NCBI GenBank assembly: GCA_903831865.1 | Contig: CAIKZH010000131.1 | Span: 1 to 47,925 of the forward strand | Direction of reading: 5' to 3' | Source of the DNA: an uncultured Coriobacteriia bacterium | GTDB lineage: Bacteria > Actinomycetota > Coriobacteriia > Anaerosomatales > PALSA-660 | DNA length: 47,925 nt | Shown: positions 42,004-47,925 of the stretch, piece by piece | Layout of the letters: each line of letters begins with the position of its first letter | Position numbering within the stretch: position 1 is the first letter of the stretch | Made by a program: the position numbers and the translations under genes | Notes under the pieces: generated by a model | Seen by the model: only the letters and a program-made list of their open reading frames with translations | What the model was told of the DNA's origin: nothing | Database searches by the model: none

Positions 42004-43185
42004 CTAGATGAGTCCGGCGGCCTTCCCGACCGTCTCGAACGTCGCCAGCACCTGGTCGAGCTGCTCGTCCGTGTGGGTGGCCATGTAGCTCGTGCGCAGC
42101 AGCTGCTGCCCCTCCGGCACTGCCGGCGAGACCACAGGGTTGACGAAGACTCCGGCATCGAAGAGCGCCTTCCACACGCCGATGGTCCGCGCATCGTCGC
42201 CGATCATGATCGGGATGATGGGCGAGACGGTCCCGCCGATCTTGAAGCCCAGGTCGCGCAGCTCGCGGCGCATCCGGTCGCCGATCTCGGCAAGGCGCTG
42301 CACGCGCTCCGGCTCGTCGCGCATGATCTGCAGCGACGCAAGTGCGGCGGCTGCGTTGGAAGGCGGGATGCTCGCGCTGAAGATCATGGAGCGCGCGGTG
42401 TGCTTCACGAAGTGCATGGTGTTCGCGTCGCCGGCGATGAAGCCCCCGAGCGAGGCGAAGGACTTGCTGAACGTCGACATGATGAGGTCCACGTCCTCGG
42501 TCACACCGAAGTGCGCCGCCGTACCGCGGCCGCCGCCGAGGACGCCGGTGGCGTGCGCGTCGTCCACCATGAGGCGCGCGCCATATTGCTTCACGAGCGG
42601 GATGATCTCGGGAAGCGGCGCGATGTCGCCGCCCATGCTGAACAGGCCGTCGACCACCACGAGGATGCCCTTGTCCTTCGGGATGCCGGAAAGGACGCGC
42701 TCGAGGTCGGCGACGTCGTTGTGGCGGAAGCGCTTCGTCTCGCCGTACGAGAGGCGGGCGCCGTCAACGATGCTGGCGTGGTCGTCCTTGTCCAGCACCA
42801 CCACGTCGTGGCGGCCCACCAGGCTGCTGATCACGCCCAGGTTGGTCTGCATCCCCGTGGAGAACACGAGCGCCTTCTCCTTGCCCACGTACTCGGCGAG
42901 CGCGTTCTCCAGCTCCTCGTGCATCTCCAGCGTGCCGTTGAGGAATCGCGAGCCGGTGCAGCTGGTGCCGTAGCGGTTGATGGCGTCGATGGCCGCCTGG
43001 CGCACCTTCGGGTGCGTCGTGAGGCCGAGGTAGTTGTTCGAGCCGCACATGATGAGCTTGTGGCCGTGGAACGACGCCTCGGTCCCCTCGTTCTCCGTGA
43101 GCGGGATGAAATACGGATAGGGGATCCCGGCCGCGAGCGCGTCCTTGACCACGGTGTAGTTACGACACTTCTCGAAGATGTCCAA
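42004..43185 (-). CDS. Alpha-oxoamine synthase (serine palmitoyltransferase / AONS / KBL type)
   Basis: The 393-residue protein is a fold-type I PLP enzyme of the alpha-oxoamine synthase family. NNYLGLTTHP is near residue 50, DDHASIVDGA with H136, VDDAHATGVLG with D209 and H211, and PLP lysine K241 in TFSKSFASLGGF. The family joins an acyl-CoA or acyl-ACP to serine, glycine or alanine (SPT, KBL, AONS). The gene directly upstream in the operon is a KDSR-like reductase, favouring an SPT-like role making 3-ketosphinganine over biotin synthesis; no bio genes are near. It starts 32 bp after the SDR. Confidence 0.88.
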   Translation of the reverse strand: MDIFEKCRNYTVVKDALAAGIPYPYFIPLTENEGTEASFHGHKLIMCGSNNYLGLTTHPKVRQAAIDAINRYGTSCTGSRFLNGTLEMHEELENALAEYVGKEKALVFSTGMQTNLGVISSLVGRHDVVVLDKDDHASIVDGARLSYGETKRFRHNDVADLERVLSGIPKDKGILVVVDGLFSMGGDIAPLPEIIPLVKQYGARLMVDDAHATGVLGGGRGTAAHFGVTEDVDLIMSTFSKSFASLGGFIAGDANTMHFVKHTARSMIFSASIPPSNAAAALASLQIMRDEPERVQRLAEIGDRMRRELRDLGFKIGGTVSPIIPIMIGDDARTIGVWKALFDAGVFVNPVVSPAVPEGQQLLRTSYMATHTDEQLDQVLATFETVGKAAGLI

Positions 43186-43217
43186 GATCTTGGCCCCTTA
43201 GATTCAGTCGGTCGGTA

Positions 43218-44063
43218 TCAGCTGGCTGCTGTGGACTGCGCTTCCGCGAGCCGCTTCTTGCGTGCCGAGGCGACGTCGCTGTCCATGACGGCGAAGAACA
43301 GCTCCGGAACCAGCCCCTTCAGGCGGAAGTACAGCTTGCTGACCGCCCCGATGATCACGTAGTACTTCCCGGTCTCGACGGCTTTGACGATGTCCTCGGC
43401 CACCTTCTCGGGCGAGATCGCCTTGATGTTGCCGCATACCTTGTCGCACTCGGGGGAGCGCAGTGACTTCTCCTTCGCAAGGCCCGGCGTGTTCACGTCG
43501 GGCGGGCAGACCACGGAGACCTTGATGCCGAGCGGCTTCATCTCCTGGCGCAGCGCCTCGGAGAACCCCATCACTGCGAACTTGGCGGTCGAGTAGGCGG
43601 TGTAGCCGTGGACGCCGATGAACCCCGCCACGGACGCGACGTTGACGATGTGACCGCTGCCACGCTCGATCATCTTCGGGAGCACGGCGCCTGTGGCCCA
43701 GATGGGCCCGAGCACGTCGATGTCCATGTGGTCGCGGAAGATCTTCTCGTCCATCTTCTCGAAGTCGTCCGGGATGAAGATGCCGGCGCAGTTCACCAGC
43801 ACGTCCGGCGCCCCCAGCTCGTTGCGCACGCGATCCATCGCCGCGAAGACCGCGGCCCGGTCGGCCACATCGGCCGAGACGCCGAGGACGGTCCCGCCCT
43901 TGGCGCCCGCAGCGATCGCCTTCTTCGCGGACGCGAGCCGCGTCTCGTCGCGGGCGATCACGGCGACGTTCGCGCCGCGCGCAGCGAAGGCTTTGGCGGT
44001 GGCCAGGCCGATACCGCTGCTGCCGCCGGTGACGACGACGGTCTTGCCGGAAAGGTCCTTCAT
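43218..44063 (-). CDS. SDR-family oxidoreductase resembling 3-ketodihydrosphingosine reductase
   Basis: The 281-residue SDR has TGGSSGIG at 12-19 for NADP(H), NCAG at 91-94, S144 and Y157-x-x-x-K161 as the catalytic set. The later segment CPPDVNTPGLAKEKSL and ending SPEKVAEDIVKAVETGKYYV match eukaryotic KDSR/FVT1-type enzymes better than fatty-acid FabG. The C-terminus (KLYFRLKGLVPELFFAVM) is hydrophobic and may touch the membrane. ATG 44063 has AAAGGGAGC upstream. It is the first gene of a two-gene operon with the oxoamine synthase. Confidence 0.85.
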   Translation of the reverse strand: MKDLSGKTVVVTGGSSGIGLATAKAFAARGANVAVIARDETRLASAKKAIAAGAKGGTVLGVSADVADRAAVFAAMDRVRNELGAPDVLVNCAGIFIPDDFEKMDEKIFRDHMDIDVLGPIWATGAVLPKMIERGSGHIVNVASVAGFIGVHGYTAYSTAKFAVMGFSEALRQEMKPLGIKVSVVCPPDVNTPGLAKEKSLRSPECDKVCGNIKAISPEKVAEDIVKAVETGKYYVIIGAVSKLYFRLKGLVPELFFAVMDSDVASARKKRLAEAQSTAAS

Positions 44064-44101
44064 GTTCAGATGCTCCCTTTGTGCATCGCAGGGTCCGAAT
44101 G

Positions 44102-44130
44102 ATTCTGAAGGGGTGGCAGAGTACGGTCAA
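44102..44130 (-). promoter_or_regulatory. Promoter of the SDR-oxoamine synthase operon
   Basis: On the minus strand TTGACC (44125-44130) and CAGAAT (44102-44107) are separated by exactly 17 bases, and the SDR start follows about 38 bases after the -10 box. The rest of the 213-bp divergent gap shows no clear ECF-type promoter for the sigma gene. Confidence 0.65.
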
Positions 44131-44276
44131 TGCGAGCGGGTCCGGCGGTGTCGGGTCCGCGCGTCACAAACGGAGCCCCGGCGGTGTCCATCTGTAGTGA
44201 CGGACCGAAACGGCAACGTCGCGAAACCGATCCGCGCTTCCGTCCCACAAGCGAGCGATGATGAGCGGGAGGTGCC

Positions 44277-44831
44277 GTGCAACCGAGGACTGCCGAAATG
44301 ACCGACCGCGTCTCGCCTGATCTCCGTGCCGAGTTCGACGAGCTCTACCGCGCCCACGCACGTTCGGTGAGGCGTCACCTCGTGTTCCTCACCGGCGATC
44401 AGGCGTTGGCCGAGGACCTGACCCAGGAGACGTTCGGCAGGCTCTACGAGCGTGCCGGGACCGACGAGGGCGAACTGCGCGACCCGCGTGCATGGCTGCT
44501 CACCGTGGCGTCGAACCTTGCGTACAACCACTTCCGCGCAGAGGCGAGGCGCCTCGCCCGCGAGTCCTCGCCCGAGGTCGCTGCCGGACCGGACGCCGCA
44601 GCCCGGCAGGACGAGATCGACGACGTGCTGGACGTGAGACGGGCGCTGGCGCGTCTGGACAGCCGCGACCGAGTCGTCCTGATGCTGCGACATTCGGGCT
44701 TCCGCTACGCGGAGATCGCCGAGGCGCTGGACCTGGCGCCGAGTTCGGTGGGCACGGTCCTGGCGCGCGCCCAGCGCCGCTTCCGCGAGACGTACGAAGG
44801 CCCCCGCACGGGCGCCGACGAGAAGGAGTGA
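44277..44831 (+). CDS. ECF-type RNA polymerase sigma factor
   Basis: The 184-residue protein has sigma region 2 (ELYRAHARSVRRHLVFLTGDQALAEDLTQETFGRLYE) read in parts, and region 4 (IDDVLDVRRALARLDSRDRVVLMLRHSGFRYAEIAEAL and LAPSSVGTVLARAQRRFRE, read in parts), with no region 3. GTG 44277 follows GGGAGG; ATG 44298 is an alternative. It sits six bases before its anti-sigma factor gene, a common arrangement. It likely directs its own operon and the ABC exporter downstream. Confidence 0.9.
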   Translation: MQPRTAEMTDRVSPDLRAEFDELYRAHARSVRRHLVFLTGDQALAEDLTQETFGRLYERAGTDEGELRDPRAWLLTVASNLAYNHFRAEARRLARESSPEVAAGPDAAARQDEIDDVLDVRRALARLDSRDRVVLMLRHSGFRYAEIAEALDLAPSSVGTVLARAQRRFRETYEGPRTGADEKE

Positions 44832-44837
44832 TGAGCG

Positions 44838-45968
44838 ATGTGTGAGAACGAAGGCCGTCTGCTGGCCTATCTGGATGGCGAAATGTCAGAGCCGGAGCGC
44901 GCGGACATCGAGTCGCACGTGAACGGGTGCGCCGAATGCGCGGCCGTTCTCACGACGCTCGAGGCCGATCGCGACGTCGCGGCCAGCGCTCTCGAGCGCC
45001 TGCAGCCGGCGGCGCAGGTCGTCGAGATGCCGGCACGACGCCCCTCGGCCGCGCCGGCCGCGCGACGGTTCAGCCGGTCGCGGATCGCCGCCGCGGTGGC
45101 GGCTGCCCTGGTGGTCGCGTCCTTCGCGCTGCCGCCGGTCCAGAACGCCGCGGCGAGCCTGCTGCAGGTCTTCCGCGTGCAGAAGGTGCAGACCGTCACG
45201 TTGAGCCAGACGGACCTGAACTCGATCTCCACCGCGCTGAAGAAGGGCGGCCACGTCGATCTGCAGTCCTTCGGCGACGCATGGATCGACGGCGCCTCTT
45301 CGAGCCCCACGTCGGTCACCCTGGCGCAGGCCCAGGCGGCGCTCGACTTCCCGATCAAGCTGCCGTCGAGCGAGTCGGCTCAGCCGGCGTTGCTTCTGAC
45401 GCACGCGCAGACGTACCGCTTCCGCCTCCATGTCGCCGCGATCAACGACGCTCTCGCCTCCTATGGTGGCGACGCGAAGCTGCCGACGGCGCTCGACGGC
45501 GAGGTGTTCACGGTGAACATCCCGGCCACGCTCGTGGCGCGCTATCCCGTTCCAGCGGGGACGAACACCGCCGGCTGGCCCGACAGGACCAGCGGAGTCT
45601 ACGTGGGCCAGGCCCGCAGCCCCGAGCTCACGGTGCCCGATGGCGTGGACGCCGCGCAGCTTCGCACAGCCCTTCTCGACCTGCCGTTCATCCCGCAGAC
45701 CGTGCGTGACCAGCTCGCGGCGATCCAAGACTGGCAGTCGACGCTCATCATCCCGAACGTCGACGGGACCGCGCATGACGTGAGCATCGACGGCGTCCCG
45801 GCCGTCGTGATCACGCCGAAGAGCGCGGCCCGCGACGCGCGCAGCAAGCTGGCACCGCTGCCCGACTCGTCCACGGTCATCTGGAACGACAACGGCGTCG
45901 TGCGCGCCATCGGCGGCCCGATCGACGAGAACACCGCGCTCGGGCTCGCCAGGTCTACCATGAAGTGA
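44838..45968 (+). CDS. Membrane-bound zinc-finger anti-sigma factor
   Basis: The 376-residue protein starts with a zinc-finger anti-sigma domain (MSEPERADIESHVNGCAECAA, read at residues about 15-36) with H-x3-C-x2-C ligands. One membrane helix (IAAAVAAALVVASFALPPV) lies near residue 95. A large extracytoplasmic domain of about 260 residues follows. It should hold the ECF sigma factor until an envelope signal is received. The outer domain resembles no family I can name. Its TGA overlaps the following ABC gene. Confidence 0.88.
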   Translation: MCENEGRLLAYLDGEMSEPERADIESHVNGCAECAAVLTTLEADRDVAASALERLQPAAQVVEMPARRPSAAPAARRFSRSRIAAAVAAALVVASFALPPVQNAAASLLQVFRVQKVQTVTLSQTDLNSISTALKKGGHVDLQSFGDAWIDGASSSPTSVTLAQAQAALDFPIKLPSSESAQPALLLTHAQTYRFRLHVAAINDALASYGGDAKLPTALDGEVFTVNIPATLVARYPVPAGTNTAGWPDRTSGVYVGQARSPELTVPDGVDAAQLRTALLDLPFIPQTVRDQLAAIQDWQSTLIIPNVDGTAHDVSIDGVPAVVITPKSAARDARSKLAPLPDSSTVIWNDNGVVRAIGGPIDENTALGLARSTMK

Positions 45969-46894
45969 TGCAGCTCGAATCGGTCATCCGCACACAGGAC
46001 CTCACGAAGTACTACGGTCGCAGCGTCGGCTGCGAGGGGATATGCCTCCGCGTGAAGCGGGGGCATATCTTCGGTTTCCTCGGCCCCAACGGTGCGGGCA
46101 AGAGCACGTTCATCAAGATGATGGTGGGGCTCCACGCGCCCACCTCCGGCAGCGGCGAGCTGCTCGGCCGCCCGCTCGGTGACTTCCGGGTGCGCCGTCG
46201 CGTCGGCTTCCTGCCGGAGAGCTTCCGTTACCAGGAGTGGCTCACACCGCGCGAGCTTCTACGCTTCCACGGTGACCTGCTCGGCATGGAGCGGTCCGCG
46301 ATCCCCGAGGCCACGACGCGCGCGCTCGGAGAGGTCGGTCTGAGCGATCACGCGGGCGTCAAGCTGCGGCAGTTCAGCAAGGGGATGCTGCAGAGATTCG
46401 GGCTCGCGTGCGCGCTGCTGGGGGATCCCGACCTGCTCTTCCTCGACGAGCCCACCTCGGCCCTGGATCCGCTGGGCCGCGCCGACGTCCGGCGCCTGCT
46501 TCTGGGCGTGCGCGAGCGCGGCACCACGGTCTTCCTCAACAGCCATCTGCTGGGCGAGGTGGAGCGTATCTGCGACGAGGTCGCGGTGATCGACCACGGG
46601 CATCTCGTCGCCAACGGCACGCTCGGCGAACTGCTCGCCGGTCCCTGCGAGGCCGAGGTCGGCCTGGCCGAGCCGCTTCCCGCGCAGTCGGCAGAGCATG
46701 TCGCGGCCGCCGTCGGCGGCCGCGTCCTCGAGTCGGCGCCCACTGCGCTGCTCGTGGGTCTGCCTGACGAAGAGGCGGTGCCGGCTCTGGTGGACGCGCT
46801 CGTGGCCCAGGGCGCGCGGGTCACGCGCGTCGACCGCCGCCGGCGCACGCTCGAGAACCTCTTCCTTGAGGTCACGGACGGTCGCCATGAGTAG
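45968..46894 (+). CDS. ABC exporter ATP-binding protein
   Basis: The 308-residue ATPase has Walker A GPNGAGKST at 39-47, signature QFSKGMLQRFGLACAL and Walker B LLFLDEPTSALDPLG, with the switch histidine in LNSHLLGEVERI. The C-terminal domain is as in ABC-2 drug/lipid exporters. ATG 45968 overlaps the anti-sigma stop by one base; GTG 45965 is possible. It overlaps the permease gene by 8 bp. The signature is FSKGM rather than LSGGQ, a common variation in this branch. Confidence 0.92.
   Translation: MQLESVIRTQDLTKYYGRSVGCEGICLRVKRGHIFGFLGPNGAGKSTFIKMMVGLHAPTSGSGELLGRPLGDFRVRRRVGFLPESFRYQEWLTPRELLRFHGDLLGMERSAIPEATTRALGEVGLSDHAGVKLRQFSKGMLQRFGLACALLGDPDLLFLDEPTSALDPLGRADVRRLLLGVRERGTTVFLNSHLLGEVERICDEVAVIDHGHLVANGTLGELLAGPCEAEVGLAEPLPAQSAEHVAAAVGGRVLESAPTALLVGLPDEEAVPALVDALVAQGARVTRVDRRRRTLENLFLEVTDGRHE
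46039..46069 (+). other. Intragenic inverted repeat in the ABC ATPase gene
   Basis: GATATGCCTCCGC pairs with GCGGGGGCATATC over 13 bp (one G-U) around loop GTGAA, located 70-100 bases into the coding sequence. AT-rich GATATGCC/GGCATATC is unusual in this GC-rich gene. It could be an mRNA structure or an accidental palindrome. Confidence 0.45.
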
Positions 46895-47753
46895 CGGCGG
46901 CGTCATTCGGCGGGTCCTGGCGGTGGCGGGCCTCACGTTCCGCGAGGCGATCCGGCGCCGGGTGGTACTTGCTGCGCTGCTGATGTCGGCGGGTTTCCTG
47001 CTCCTGTACGGGTTCGGGCTCTACCTCGGCGCGCACTCGGTGTGGACCGGAGCGCAGGCGGGGTTCAGCGAGCTCATGCGGCGAGCAGTGGCGGCGCAGA
47101 TGCTCTACCTGGGGCTCTTCCCGGCGAGTCTGCTGGTGGCGCTCACCGCCGTCTTCGCTTCGGTCGGCACCATCTCCAGCGAGCTGGACAGCGGCGTCAT
47201 CTACGGCACCCTCGCCCGTCCCATCCGGCGCAGTGAGCTCGTGCTGGGCAAGTTCGTGGGCCTGGCTGCGATGCTCGTGGTGTACGCGGCCCTCATGGGA
47301 GGCGCCGTCGTCGGCCTCGCGCGGTGGCAGATGGCGACGCCGCTGCTGCCGACGTGGCCCGCGGCGGTGGCGCTGCTCGTGTTCGAGCCGCTGCCCCTGC
47401 TCGCGCTCGCTGTGCTGGGGAGCACGCGCCTGCCCACCCTCGCCAACGGCGTCATGTGCACGGCGGCCTACGGGGTCGCGTTCATCGGCGGGCTGATCGA
47501 GAGCATAGGCGGGCTCATCGGGAACGCGACGATGCGCAACATCGGCATCGTCTCGAGCCTGCTCATGCCGCTGGACTCCGTGCATCGCAAGGCGCTGTCG
47601 CTGCTGCTGCCGGCGGGACTGCTGGTGGAGCAGGGAGGCATCCCCGGGATGGGCGGCTCCACGCCGAGCGTGTGGGCGATCGTCTACGCGGTGGTGTACG
47701 TCGCCATCCTGGTGGCGCTCGCCATGCGCGTGCTCGCGCGCCGCGACCTGTAG
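46887..47753 (+). CDS. ABC exporter permease
   Basis: The 288-residue protein has six predicted helices. It begins with AVAGLTFREAIRRRVVLAALL, the typical cytoplasmic start of single-subunit ABC-2 permeases (ABC2_membrane_2 type). The conserved ELDSGVIYGTLARPIRRSEL segment is the coupling region, and a C-terminal membrane helix ends with LARRDL. It overlaps the ATPase gene by 8 bp and completes an exporter placed directly after the sigma/anti-sigma pair. Substrate unknown. Confidence 0.9.
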   Translation: MSSGGVIRRVLAVAGLTFREAIRRRVVLAALLMSAGFLLLYGFGLYLGAHSVWTGAQAGFSELMRRAVAAQMLYLGLFPASLLVALTAVFASVGTISSELDSGVIYGTLARPIRRSELVLGKFVGLAAMLVVYAALMGGAVVGLARWQMATPLLPTWPAAVALLVFEPLPLLALAVLGSTRLPTLANGVMCTAAYGVAFIGGLIESIGGLIGNATMRNIGIVSSLLMPLDSVHRKALSLLLPAGLLVEQGGIPGMGGSTPSVWAIVYAVVYVAILVALAMRVLARRDL

Positions 47754-47807
47754 AGGCTCCCTCCGCGGCAGCATCTCGCCCGACCGCTGAACATCCGTGT
47801 GACTTCC

Positions 47808-47836
47808 TTGTTAACCATCGCGGATTCAGATACTAA
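47808..47836 (+). promoter_or_regulatory. Putative promoter upstream of the window-edge leader
   Basis: TTGTTA (47808-47813) and TACTAA (47831-47836) are separated by 17 bases in an AT-richer stretch. It would transcribe into the riboswitch-like sequence at the window edge. The gene it serves is outside the window. Confidence 0.5.
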
Positions 47837-47869
47837 GTGCAACGCCCGACCCCCGGACGATGGGTGAGG

Positions 47870-47925
47870 CAATCTGGGACACTCCGGGTTCCTCTCCACC
47901 GCCAAGCAAAGGGGAACCGTTGCCG
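47870..47925 (+). ncRNA. 5' portion of a probable c-di-AMP (ydaO-yuaA) riboswitch
   Basis: The segment GGGTTCCTCTCCACCGCC is followed by AAGCAAAGGGGAACCG, so GGTTCC pairs with GGAACC around an internal CCGCCAA. The spacing and the CCGCCAA/GGGGAACC pair resemble the first helix of ydaO-type c-di-AMP riboswitches, which in Actinomycetota often precede cell-wall hydrolase genes. The rest of the aptamer, including the GGGTGAATCC-type element, would lie outside the window, so the call is provisional. Confidence 0.45.

Noticed and set aside
44131-44276. Autoregulatory ECF promoter before the sigma gene
   Set aside because: GAAAC and CGTC elements occur but not with the 16-17 base spacing expected.

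Overview
The window is GC-rich (roughly two thirds G+C), densely coded DNA. GTG and TTG starts are common, and many neighbouring genes overlap by 4 bp (ATGA or GTGA). UPF0182, a PspC/LiaF-like envelope cluster, SlyD-type FKBP, Maf, actinobacterial-style holin-like proteins and classical Gram-positive leader RNAs (T-box, M-box, probable c-di-AMP element) point to a member of the Actinomycetota. A selenocysteine-type ORF and an NRAMP-related transporter resembling one described in Eggerthella suggest an anaerobic Coriobacteriia-like lineage. This placement is an inference from gene content; there is no rRNA in the window. No tRNA, rRNA, CRISPR array, prophage or insertion sequence was seen.

Layout. 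1-3.6 kb: tail of a glutamine amidotransferase, then an ABC-2 exporter (ATPase plus two permeases). 3.6-8.7 kb: AlkD-like glycosylase, an EamA transporter fused to a GNAT domain, a lipoprotein, acylphosphatase, a nitroreductase-like protein, a tiny membrane-anchored CxxCH protein and a hemolysin-III protein. 8.6-11.7 kb: a minus-strand pair, divergent from a flavin reductase-like gene. Its first gene is a thioredoxin-NHL protein with an in-frame UGA exactly where the first active-site cysteine should be, followed by a SECIS-like hairpin; its second gene is a two-TM protein of unknown function. 11.8-18.4 kb: a small membrane protein, FKBP, then a tight plus-strand run (CorC-like, LiaF-like, PspC, amidohydrolase, methyltransferase) and Maf. 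18.5-26.1 kb: HEAT-repeat and HD-GYP proteins that share a related N-terminal domain, UPF0182, two small membrane proteins and a stand-alone domain resembling the N-domain of cyanophycin synthetase.

26.1-32.4 kb: a T-box leader upstream of an aminotransferase-ddl operon, then YtxH, PRC-barrel, GNAT, YbaK and polysaccharide deacetylase genes. 32.4-36.6 kb (minus strand): promoter, M-box magnesium riboswitch with terminator, then mgtE, a divergent NRAMP transporter and 5-formyl-THF cyclo-ligase, almost without gaps. 36.6-39.3 kb: HAD phosphatase, divergent GalT-like protein and a GNAT. 39.3-42 kb: an NMT1/SsuA-type ABC importer. 42-44.1 kb (minus): a KDSR-like SDR followed by an alpha-oxoamine synthase, a possible sphingoid-base pair. 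44.2-47.8 kb: ECF sigma factor, zinc-finger anti-sigma factor and an ABC-2 exporter. The window ends in what looks like the 5' half of a c-di-AMP (ydaO) riboswitch.

The strongest observations are the UGA-containing thioredoxin-NHL gene, the M-box operon that places an NRAMP protein with altered metal-site residues under magnesium control, the T-box controlling a ddl operon, and the SPT/KDSR-like pair.
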